A stretch of DNA of 8,687 nt from positions 1 through 8,687 of the forward strand of contig JAAYZH010000258.1 in NCBI GenBank assembly GCA_012514965.1. The letters are read 5' to 3'. The translations under genes and the position numbers were made by a program. Source of the stretch: Clostridiaceae bacterium. GTDB lineage: Bacteria; Bacillota; Clostridia; Saccharofermentanales; Fastidiosipilaceae. The notes below the pieces were generated by a model. It was not told the DNA's origin. It searched no databases and was given only the letters and a program-made list of their open reading frames with translations. This document shows positions 1 through 6,507 of the stretch, piece after piece (the stretch's first letter is position 1; each line of letters starts with the position of its first letter).

Positions 1-1
1 C

Positions 2-1111
2 GGGCTGACCTTTACAGGCGGTAACTTTTTGGGCGTTTTCGAGGAAGGCAGCGGTAACTGGATATCGGTAGTCAAGCCTTTTTATAACAGCGATGGCCGG
101 TATTTGGCCAATCTCCAGCTCCACTATCGTATGGTAGTTTTTGAGCAATCCTATCAGAGCATCATAAATGGTCTGCTCCTGGTGATTCTGCTGGCAATTC
201 TCCTGGCGGTTGCTGTGGTGAAGGTGTATGCCCGCCGAATGGCCAAGCCCATCGAGCTTCTCTCGGAAGCGGCTGACCAGGTGGCCAAAGGGAATTTCGC
301 CATGCGGGTCGATGAGACATGGCTCAATGACAACCAGATTATCGGGGCCGGTTTGCCGGAAGACGATCTCCTGATTCTCATGCAGACCTTCAATCGCATG
401 ATCGAGCAGATCGAGCGTCACAATACAGAGCAGAGAGATTTCATCGCCAGTATTTCACATGACTTGCGTACGCCCTTGACCTCTATCGGCGGCTTTGTGA
501 CCGCGATTCTGGATGGAACGATCCCGCCTGACCGCCAGGAACGCTACCTGGGCATAGTTCAGGACGAGACCCGCAGACTCACCGCGCTTGTAGCGGATAT
601 GAATGACGCAATCGCCCTGGACAAAAACAACGTCACGGCTGATATCACGAAATTCGATATCTATCAGCTGATCAGCCGCGTGTTTTCGAGCCTGGAAGTT
701 TTGCTCAGCGCGAAGAACATCAGCGTCCAGACTGATTTGGCCCAGGTAGCGGGGCAGACGGTTTACGTCATGGCTGACGAGACACAAATTGAACGCGTCC
801 TGTATAATTTAATCTCGAACGCGGTGAAATTTGTGGATCAGGATGGCATTATCGCCGTGAGTGCCAAGCGAAACGGCCCGGATATCCTTGTTGTTGAAGT
901 CGAGGACAACGGCCCGGGCATTGCCGAAGCAGACCTGCCGCATGTCTTCGACCGCTTCTTCAAAGGTGACCGTTCGCGTACGGACCGCAAAGGCAGCGGC
1001 CTGGGCTTATATATTTGCCGGCGTATCCTGCAAAATCACGGACAGTCAATTTTTGCGGGCCGCAGTCCGATGGGCGGGGCGAGATTCGAATTTACCTTGC
1101 CGCTGGCATAA
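2..1111 (+). CDS. Sensor histidine kinase, 5' end outside the window
   Basis: Membrane-bound two-component sensor that autophosphorylates on histidine and passes the phosphate to a response regulator. The frame is open from position 2, so the gene starts upstream; the TTG at 29 is only the first start-like codon inside the window. Numbering from that TTG, residues 1-42 are the end of an extracellular sensor region. Residues about 44-66 form a membrane helix, followed by a HAMP linker (about 67-130). The HisKA H-box SHDLRTPL puts the phospho-accepting His at 144. The HATPase_c domain has an N-box with Asn260 and Asn264, a G1 box DNGPGI (293-298), an F-box FDRFFK and a G2 box GSGLGL (322-327). 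All catalytic boxes look intact. The HAMP connector appears about ten residues longer than usual. No response regulator is visible; it may lie upstream. The stop is 27 nt before nth with no terminator, so transcription may continue into nth. The signal sensed cannot be told. Confidence 0.95.
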   Translation, partial: GLTFTGGNFLGVFEEGSGNWISVVKPFYNSDGRYLANLQLHYRMVVFEQSYQSIINGLLLVILLAILLAVAVVKVYARRMAKPIELLSEAADQVAKGNFAMRVDETWLNDNQIIGAGLPEDDLLILMQTFNRMIEQIERHNTEQRDFIASISHDLRTPLTSIGGFVTAILDGTIPPDRQERYLGIVQDETRRLTALVADMNDAIALDKNNVTADITKFDIYQLISRVFSSLEVLLSAKNISVQTDLAQVAGQTVYVMADETQIERVLYNLISNAVKFVDQDGIIAVSAKRNGPDILVVEVEDNGPGIAEADLPHVFDRFFKGDRSRTDRKGSGLGLYICRRILQNHGQSIFAGRSPMGGARFEFTLPLA

Positions 1112-1138
1112 AGCTGTTGTTGTGATGGATAGGAGTGT

Positions 1139-1804
1139 ATGGATAAGAGACCCACAGGCAAAAAGCTTGCCTCAATTGTTATAGAGAGACTTACCGGTAT
1201 TTATGGTGAACCGATCTGCACGCTGGATGACAGGGATGATCCCTGGCGCCTGCTGGTGGCGGCGATTTTGGCCGCCCAGTGTACAGATGAGCGGGTGAAC
1301 CTCATCACACCGGCCTTGTGGCAGCGTTTTCCTGAGATAGAGGATTTTGCCCGCGCCTTGCCTGTGGAGATCGAACCGTACATTCGCAGCTGCGGACTTT
1401 TTCGCAACAAGGCCAAGAACATCCATCTGGCGGCGCGCTTCTTGATCGAAGAGCACGAAGGCGTGATTCCGCAGACTATGGAAGCTTTGCTGGCTGTACC
1501 CGGCGTAGGGCGTAAGATAGCGAATCTGCTCCTGGGGGACAGTTTTGGCCAGCAGGCAATTGTGGTCGACACACACTGCGGGCGTTTGGCCAGGCGGATC
1601 GGGCTGACGGAGGCCGAGGATCCGGCCAAAGTCGAACAAGACTTAATGCGTGTCGTACCGGGGAATAGCTGGACAGACTGGGGACACCTGATGGTGACCC
1701 ACGGCCGGGCTGTCTGCAAAGCCAGGTCACCGGAATGCCCTGCCTGCGTGCTGTCGGATGTTTGCAAACAAGGCAGAGCTGTTTTACGGAAGGCGGGCCA
1801 GTAG
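1139..1804 (+). CDS. nth: Endonuclease III, DNA glycosylase/AP lyase
   Basis: Base excision repair enzyme that removes oxidised pyrimidines and cleaves the abasic site by beta-elimination. The 221 residues match the usual family length. The helix-hairpin-helix is VPGVGRKIAN (about 120-129) with the catalytic Lys126. The catalytic Asp144 sits in VDTH. The [4Fe-4S] ligands Cys193, Cys200, Cys203 and Cys209 keep the canonical C-x6-C-x2-C-x5-C spacing. All of these lie six residues after their E. coli counterparts (K120, D138, C187-C203), which argues against any internal indel. The ATG start follows AGGAG at 1131-1135 with a rather short 3-nt spacer; no better start is visible. The stop TAG (1802-1804) is in the same frame as recG, one codon before the recG TTG. 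Nth and recG probably share a transcript. Confidence 0.97.
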   Translation: MDKRPTGKKLASIVIERLTGIYGEPICTLDDRDDPWRLLVAAILAAQCTDERVNLITPALWQRFPEIEDFARALPVEIEPYIRSCGLFRNKAKNIHLAARFLIEEHEGVIPQTMEALLAVPGVGRKIANLLLGDSFGQQAIVVDTHCGRLARRIGLTEAEDPAKVEQDLMRVVPGNSWTDWGHLMVTHGRAVCKARSPECPACVLSDVCKQGRAVLRKAGQ

Positions 1805-1807
1805 ATC

Positions 1808-3922
1808 TTGACGCACGCAACGGATACCGTATTGAACAGGGACAAGCCCGTCACCGCTCTCAGCGGTGTGTCTGCCAAGCGCGCGCAGCAACTGGCGAAA
1901 TTACAGATCGAGACCATAGGAGACTTGGCCGGTCACTTCCCCAGACGCTACGAGGACTGGACCTCGCTCAAGCCCATCGGTGACTTGCAAGACGGCGAGG
2001 ACGGGGTTTTCCTGGCGCAGGTCCAGAAAGTGCCCACTCTTTTTCGCAAAGGCACACGAAGTACCCTGCAGACCGTTTTACGTGACCCCAGCGGCGCGAT
2101 CAAGGGTGTCTGGTTTAACCAGCCTTATCTCCAGGACAAACTGGCGGTGGGCGATATTTTCTTGTTCCGCGGACGCGTCAAGCGCGAAGGGCGGAGCTTC
2201 TCTGTGTTCAATCCGGCTTTCGAGCCGCAGCCGCAGGCTGTTTTCCCCGAAGTAGGGGAGAGCCTGGCCGAAGCAGTAGCCGATACGTTTGTGCGGCCGG
2301 TCTATCCCACTACTCAGGGATTGGGCCAAAACCTCCTGCGCGGTTTCGTCGATCGCGCCCTGGCCGCAGTGATTCCGGAACTTGACGAGACTTTGCCCGG
2401 CGAGATCCGCCGCCGCTACTTACTGCCTGACCGAGTCTGGGCCTACACGCAAATTCACAATCCGGATCATCTCGAAAACTACCGCCTGGCCAAGCGACGC
2501 CTGGCTTTTGATGAACTCCTACTTCTCCAGTTGGGTTTGCGGCTCAGCAAAACAGCCGAAATGCAGCGCAAGGCGGTTCCGCTGCGTTTTACAAGCCAGC
2601 CGAAACTGCTGACGGAACTCAAGAAGAATATCACGGCACTGCCATTTCCTTTGACCGGCGACCAAAAAAAGGCCCTTTCCGATATCCTCAAGGACATGGA
2701 CAAAGCAGTAGCGATGAACCGCCTCTTGCAGGGGGACGTCGGCTCGGGCAAAACGATCGTCGCTTTTTTGGCCATGCATGCTTGCGTTCTCGCGGGAAGA
2801 CAGGCAGTACTCATGGCTCCCACCGGGATTCTGGCCAAACAACACGAAGACAGCCTGCGCAGGCTGTTTCCGGATATCCCCGCCGAACGAATTGCTTGCC
2901 TCACCGGCCAGCAAAGCGCCGCGCAGAAGCGGCAGGTCTATGAACGCCTTAAGTCTGGTGACATCATGTACCTGATCGGGACACACGCTGTGCTGCAGAA
3001 GGGTGTGGATTTTCGTGCCCTCGGACTTGCGGTCACAGACGAGCAGCACCGTTTCGGGGTCAAGCAGCGCCTGCGCCTGATCGAGGAAGGCGATGCCCAT
3101 GTTCTGGTTATGTCTGCGACGCCCATCCCGCGAACACTGGGTCTGATCGTATACGGTGACCTCGATGTCTCCGTGATTTCTGAGAAACCGCCCGGACGCA
3201 AGCCTATCAAGACGTACACCGCGCGCACGAAGGATATGCCGCGTCTGCATGCGATGATCCGCCGCAGCGCTGCCCATGGCAACCAGACGTATGTCGTATG
3301 CCCCATGGTCAACGAAAGTGATGATTCAGATCTGCAGTCTGCTGTCGAGTTATATGAGCGTTTGGCAAACACAGAGCTCACGGATCTGCGGGTCGGTCTC
3401 CTGCACGGCCAAATGAAGGAAAAAGACAAAAACGAAGTCATGGATCGCTTTCTGGCCGGAGATATCCAGGTTTTGGTCTCGACCACCGTGATCGAAGTGG
3501 GTGTCGATAATCCCATGGCGACTTTTATGCTGGTTATGAATGCCGAGCGTTTTGGTCTCGCCCAGCTCCATCAGCTGCGCGGACGCATCGGGCGCGGTGC
3601 GGATGAATCGATTTGTGTGCTGCAAAGCGATGTTGGCGAGGGACTTGCCCGCGAGCGTCTCGTCACGTTGTGCAAAAGCGAGGATGGTTTTGAGATAGCT
3701 GAAGCCGACCTCAGATTGCGTGGCCCGGGCGATTTCTTTGGCACTCGTCAGCATGGCCTGCCGACCTTCCGCATGGCGAATCTCTATGAGGATCAGGAGC
3801 TGCTCAGTCAGAGCGCGGAGGCCTGCAGTCACATTTTACGTGACGACCCGACACTGGCGCAGCTTGAGCACGCTGCTCTGCGGGAAGAAGCGATTCGTTT
3901 TTTGGCCCAAAGAGAGGCTTGA
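1808..3922 (+). CDS. recG: ATP-dependent DNA helicase RecG
   Basis: Branch-migration helicase that remodels stalled replication forks and Holliday junctions. The 704 residues are slightly longer than typical RecG. The N-terminal wedge/OB region (to about 250) includes ALSGVSAKRAQQL and HFPRRYEDW, typical of the family start. The SF2 helicase core has a Q-like motif LTGDQKKAL (282-290), Walker A GDVGSGKT (309-316), motif II DEQH (411-414), motif III SAT (436-438) and motif VI RGRIGRG (591-597). The translocation (TRG) region follows at about 630-650. The annotated start is TTG at 1808, directly after the nth stop and one codon; no ATG or GTG is available because the nth TAG lies just upstream in the same frame. 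Its Shine-Dalgarno is poor: GGAAGG at 1788-1793 is 14 nt away. A second in-frame TTG at 1832 would remove eight non-conserved residues and is a real alternative. Translation may depend on ribosomes finishing nth. Confidence 0.97.
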   Translation: MTHATDTVLNRDKPVTALSGVSAKRAQQLAKLQIETIGDLAGHFPRRYEDWTSLKPIGDLQDGEDGVFLAQVQKVPTLFRKGTRSTLQTVLRDPSGAIKGVWFNQPYLQDKLAVGDIFLFRGRVKREGRSFSVFNPAFEPQPQAVFPEVGESLAEAVADTFVRPVYPTTQGLGQNLLRGFVDRALAAVIPELDETLPGEIRRRYLLPDRVWAYTQIHNPDHLENYRLAKRRLAFDELLLLQLGLRLSKTAEMQRKAVPLRFTSQPKLLTELKKNITALPFPLTGDQKKALSDILKDMDKAVAMNRLLQGDVGSGKTIVAFLAMHACVLAGRQAVLMAPTGILAKQHEDSLRRLFPDIPAERIACLTGQQSAAQKRQVYERLKSGDIMYLIGTHAVLQKGVDFRALGLAVTDEQHRFGVKQRLRLIEEGDAHVLVMSATPIPRTLGLIVYGDLDVSVISEKPPGRKPIKTYTARTKDMPRLHAMIRRSAAHGNQTYVVCPMVNESDDSDLQSAVELYERLANTELTDLRVGLLHGQMKEKDKNEVMDRFLAGDIQVLVSTTVIEVGVDNPMATFMLVMNAERFGLAQLHQLRGRIGRGADESICVLQSDVGEGLARERLVTLCKSEDGFEIAEADLRLRGPGDFFGTRQHGLPTFRMANLYEDQELLSQSAEACSHILRDDPTLAQLEHAALREEAIRFLAQREA

Positions 3923-3993
3923 TTTATGCTATATTTGCAATATACGAACAAGATTCGCATGCACGTGGTGCATGTGCTTGAGGAGCGTGCGGT
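3923..3993 (+). promoter_or_regulatory. recG-rsmD leader with two small inverted repeats
   Basis: This is the only gap above 30 nt. It holds an AT-rich inverted repeat, TATATT-TGC-AATATA (3930-3944). It also holds a 9-bp hairpin (arms 3956-3964 and 3968-3976, loop GTG, one G-U pair) that ends three nt before the rsmD ribosome binding site GAGGAG (3980-3985). No T-run follows the hairpin, so it is not an intrinsic terminator. A weak promoter-like pair, TTGATT (3919-3924) and TATACG (3941-3946) with a 16-nt spacer, is possible but far from consensus. Regulatory function is an inference. Confidence 0.35.
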
Positions 3994-4578
3994 ATGCCAA
4001 GAGTAGTTGCCGGCACAGCCCGTGGTATTCCGCTTAAGACGTTAGCAGGTGAGGCGACTCGCCCTACCTCGGATCGGGCGAAAGAAGCTGTGTTTTCGAG
4101 CCTGGGACAGCGTGTACTCGATACCGAAGTCCTTGATCTCTGTGCCGGCAGCGGGCAGCTGGGGATCGAGGCACTGAGCCGCGGGGCTGCTTCAGCCGTA
4201 TTCGTGGATCAATCCCGGGCCGCTTGCGGCGTCATCAGGGAGAATCTGGCGAAGACGGCTCTGTCTGCCGCCGGCGAAATCCGCTGCCAGGAAGTCCTGG
4301 GAGCCGCTCGAAGTCTCCTCGCCGCCGGGAGAACGTTTGACCTGATCTTCTTCGATCCGCCCTATGCCGCGGCAGAGAAACTCCTGCCGTCGCTGGCGCA
4401 GCTGCTGGAGGAGGGACTCCTGAACAGAGATGGAATTCTGGTAACCGAGCAGGCTTCCCGTGGCTTCAGCCCGCCGCAAGGGCTGAAATTACAGTGTTTC
4501 AAGCGTTGTCAGTATGGGGCTGCAATGGTATCATTCTACAATAAAGCGACGGCGGAAAAGGAGGATTTGACTTATTGA
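3994..4578 (+). CDS. rsmD: 16S rRNA (guanine-966-N2) methyltransferase RsmD
   Basis: SAM-dependent methyltransferase that modifies G966 (E. coli numbering) of 16S rRNA during 30S assembly. The 194 residues match the family. The N-terminus MPRVVAGTARGIPLKT followed by TRPTSDRAKEAVF (22-34) is the RsmD signature. The SAM-binding motif I is LDLCAGSGQLG (47-57), and the catalytic DPPY is at 121-124 within FDLIFFDPPY. The ATG start has GAGGAG at 3980-3985, 8 nt upstream. The last codons contain the strong Shine-Dalgarno of coaD, and the stop TGA (4576-4578) overlaps the coaD start region, so the two are probably translationally coupled. The recG-rsmD-coaD order is common in Clostridia as far as I know. 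The C-terminal tail NKATAEKEDLTY is not conserved in character and may simply accommodate the downstream ribosome binding site. Confidence 0.96.
   Translation: MPRVVAGTARGIPLKTLAGEATRPTSDRAKEAVFSSLGQRVLDTEVLDLCAGSGQLGIEALSRGAASAVFVDQSRAACGVIRENLAKTALSAAGEIRCQEVLGAARSLLAAGRTFDLIFFDPPYAAAEKLLPSLAQLLEEGLLNRDGILVTEQASRGFSPPQGLKLQCFKRCQYGAAMVSFYNKATAEKEDLTY
4558..4564 (+). promoter_or_regulatory. Perfect Shine-Dalgarno of coaD
   Basis: AAGGAGG lies inside the 3' end of rsmD. It is 9 nt before the ATT at 4574 and 10 nt before the TTG at 4575. It is the strongest ribosome binding site in the window and fixes the coaD start to this spot, far upstream of the TTG at 4631. That spacing supports initiation at 4574 or 4575 even though the codon choice is unusual. 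Confidence 0.8.
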
Positions 4579-5077
4579 TAGTAAAGAGTTTGTCTATCCG
4601 GGTTCCTTTGATCCTTTTACGAAGGGGCATTTGGACATTGCGACACGAGCCGCGAAGCTTTGCGCCAAGCTGCATATTGTCGTCTTGATCAATCCCGCGA
4701 AGCGCGCAGCCTTTTCGGAGGATGAGCGAGTAAACATGGCTCGCTTGTGTCTGGCACAGTATGACAATATCGAGGTCAGCTCCTACAACGGCCTTTTGGT
4801 AGATTTTATGCGTGACAGGGGCTTGCGAGTGGTTGTGAGAGGACTGCGTTCAGAATCGGACTTCCGCTTCGAGACAGAACTGGCCGCGACGAATATTTTA
4901 ATGTACCCTGACTATGAGACCATCCTCTTGCCAAGCAAGACGGATTATTCCTTTACGAGTTCCAGCATCGTGCGTGAGGTCGCGTCCTACGGAGGCGACA
5001 TTTCCCGCATGGTGCCTCCGGAGATATTAGAATTGATTCAAGCACGTTTCGCCGGGCAGACTCGGCAGGACAAATAA
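4574..5077 (+). CDS. coaD: Phosphopantetheine adenylyltransferase, non-canonical start
   Basis: Catalyses the penultimate step of coenzyme A synthesis: 4'-phosphopantetheine plus ATP gives dephospho-CoA. From codon 4574 the protein is 167 residues, close to the usual length. It has the nucleotidyltransferase signature YPGSFDPFTKGH, with the T-x-G-H motif at 16-19, then VVRGLR (Arg89, Arg92), and SSSIVREVASYGGDIS near the C-terminus. These sit one residue after the E. coli positions (H18, R88, R91). The frame closes at TGA 4568-4570, and between there and the signature the codons are CTT ATT GAT AGT AAA GAG TTT, so ATT is the only recognised start. The first common start codon, TTG at 4631, would delete the catalytic T-x-G-H. 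The alternative is TTG at 4575, one nt later, overlapping the rsmD stop, with a one-base loss near 4584-4588. Identity is secure; the exact start is not. Confidence 0.93.
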   Translation: MDSKEFVYPGSFDPFTKGHLDIATRAAKLCAKLHIVVLINPAKRAAFSEDERVNMARLCLAQYDNIEVSSYNGLLVDFMRDRGLRVVVRGLRSESDFRFETELAATNILMYPDYETILLPSKTDYSFTSSSIVREVASYGGDISRMVPPEILELIQARFAGQTRQDK

Positions 5078-5095
5078 GCTGCACAGGAGTGAACT

Positions 5096-5602
5096 ATGGC
5101 TGACATGACAGATAGAACCGATTCCCAGAAGCACTACGATAATTCTCCCAAGGAAGATTTGAAGGATTCTTATGAGCTCCTGGACCGCATGGAACACAGT
5201 ATTTTGCAGGCGCGGTCGATGCCGTTTTCGGCGAACTGCATTATCGACCGCGAGGAGTTCCTCGTCTTGATTGGTCTCCTGCGCGACGGTTTGCCAGTGG
5301 AATTGAAGCAGGCAAAGTGGCTGCTTGACCAGAGCCGCGAGCTGCTGGAGACAGCCAGACAGCAATCTTCCGAGATTGTGGGTGACGCCCAGAATCAGGT
5401 TGCCCGGATGATCGACGAGCATGAGATTACGCAGCAATCCCGCCTCTACGCTCAGGACACCGTGGCGGAAGCCAATGAAGAAGCGCAACAGATTCGTGAA
5501 GCGGCTATCCAGTACACTGAGAAGAGATTGACGCAGGTCGAAGACCATCTGACGGAAGTTCTGGTCACTGTGCGCAAACATAAGAAGGACCTTCAGGGAT
5601 AA
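5096..5602 (+). CDS. Uncharacterised coiled-coil protein, coaD-linked
   Basis: A soluble, highly charged 168-residue protein of unknown function. After a polar, probably disordered N-terminus (1-24) there is a helix YELLDRMEHSILQARSMPFS, a conserved-looking segment with DREEFLVLIGLLRDGLP (51-67) and EIKQ-like ELKQAKWLLDQS (69-80), and then a long coiled coil (about 78-160) rich in Glu, Gln and Ala. From memory, similar proteins occur next to coaD in many Clostridia. They are often auto-named ATPase or compared with V-type ATPase stalk subunits or DivIVA, because of the coiled coil. I see no P-loop or other ATP-binding motif here, so that name is not supported. There is no signal peptide or membrane span. 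The ATG has AGGAG (5085-5089) 6 nt upstream. It lies 18 nt after coaD and 11 nt before the next gene, so the three are likely co-transcribed. A structural or scaffolding role is a guess. Confidence 0.85.
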   Translation: MADMTDRTDSQKHYDNSPKEDLKDSYELLDRMEHSILQARSMPFSANCIIDREEFLVLIGLLRDGLPVELKQAKWLLDQSRELLETARQQSSEIVGDAQNQVARMIDEHEITQQSRLYAQDTVAEANEEAQQIREAAIQYTEKRLTQVEDHLTEVLVTVRKHKKDLQG

Positions 5603-5613
5603 GGATTTCACAT

Positions 5614-6495
5614 ATGTTCAAGAAATTGTTTGGAGAAGATATGAATAAGGATAACGAAGCAAGCGCTCAGCCGAACCAGTCTGAGGGCAGCCAGACTCCT
5701 GTTACTCCTTCTTTCGACATGGCCGGAGAAGGGGTTGCACCTGCTTCGGAAGCCCGGAATCCGGAGCCCGCAGCGCCAGGCTATCCAGAATACAAGCCTT
5801 CAGACACAGCTGCTGCAGCTGCTCCGTACGGCACGCCGCATCCCGCTTCTCCCCAGCCCGCTCAGCCTGTTGAACCCAAAGTCAGTACATCTGAACCGCA
5901 GAGTTTCACGGATTATGCGCGTCGCAGAGAGGCCGCCGGCGGTGATGCGCCGCATACGCAAGCCGCACCCCAGAAGCCGATTAGTCAGCCATACACAAGC
6001 GCACCGGAACCGGCACCAGCTAAGCCGAAGAAGAGTTCTCCTATGAGGGAGAAGGCGAGAATCGCCGGTCGCAGCATCAGCCGCCCCTGGTTTGTTGCAG
6101 GCAGCGTGATTACTTCTTTCCTCATGGTTTTTGCAGTGATCGGAATATTTGCTACAGCCGGCTGGTTCAGAGAACGCTTTGGTGACATGGATACGCCGCA
6201 GGAAGCCGGCAATACGCTGGTCAGTATGATTTCAAACGATGATTTCAAGGGCTATCAGAGAATTTTGGCCTCTGATGCAGTGAAGGCGAATGACAAGGCT
6301 CTGTTCGAGTCGCTCAAAGAAAGCCTTGAGAACACAGCCGGTGATCAGCAGCTGGTCTCGAACTTCATTCTGATTCGGCTTGAGAATGGGAAACAGTACC
6401 TTTGCTCAATTTATTTTGATGAACACCGCAAAGAGTATGCCATCCGCTCGGTCCAGGAAGTGCCGATCCAAATGCAGAATATATTTGTATCCTAA
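5614..6495 (+). CDS. Single-pass membrane protein with Pro/Ala-rich cytoplasmic region
   Basis: A 293-residue protein I cannot assign to a named family. Residues 1-9 (MFKKLFGED) could form a short amphipathic helix. Residues 10-155 are low-complexity and rich in Pro, Ala, Ser and Gln, probably disordered, with a basic stretch just before the membrane. Residues about 159-184 form one hydrophobic helix. The positive charges on its N-terminal side predict a cytoplasmic N-terminus and an external C-terminus. The external part (about 190-293) begins DTPQEAGNTLVSMISNDDFKG and ends in beta-like segments. This pattern recalls small NTF2-like or DUF4878-type domains, but that is a weak inference. There is no signal peptide and no catalytic motif. 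The start ATG has AAGGA (5601-5605) 8 nt upstream; a second ATG at 5641 also has a GGAG 5 nt upstream. The gene sits 12 nt before ddl, suggesting an envelope-related role, unproven. Confidence 0.85.
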   Translation: MFKKLFGEDMNKDNEASAQPNQSEGSQTPVTPSFDMAGEGVAPASEARNPEPAAPGYPEYKPSDTAAAAAPYGTPHPASPQPAQPVEPKVSTSEPQSFTDYARRREAAGGDAPHTQAAPQKPISQPYTSAPEPAPAKPKKSSPMREKARIAGRSISRPWFVAGSVITSFLMVFAVIGIFATAGWFRERFGDMDTPQEAGNTLVSMISNDDFKGYQRILASDAVKANDKALFESLKESLENTAGDQQLVSNFILIRLENGKQYLCSIYFDEHRKEYAIRSVQEVPIQMQNIFVS

Positions 6496-6507
6496 GGGGA
6501 AACATAG

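Noticed and set aside
1201..1917. 238-codon open frame on the - strand across nth and recG
   Set aside because: It is antisense to clear nth and recG coding sequence, its translation has no recognisable domain, and it has composition typical of a shadow frame.
2519..3277. 252-codon open frame on the - strand inside recG
   Set aside because: It lies wholly opposite the conserved RecG helicase core and shows no family motif or supporting ribosome binding site.
3956..3976. Intrinsic terminator after recG
   Set aside because: The hairpin is short and is followed by TGCTTGAGGAG rather than a T-run, leading straight into the rsmD ribosome binding site.
4631..5077. coaD starting at TTG 4631
   Set aside because: This start removes the nucleotide-binding YPGSFDP and T-x-G-H motifs required for activity, and no Shine-Dalgarno precedes it at a suitable distance.
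5096..5602. Naming the coiled-coil protein an ATPase
   Set aside because: No Walker A, Walker B or other nucleotide-binding motif is visible; such a name would rest only on coiled-coil similarity.
5805..5825. GCT/GCA-rich short repeat and palindrome (AGCTG-CTG-CAGCT)
   Set aside because: It encodes the alanine run of the low-complexity region and is explained by repeated alanine codons.
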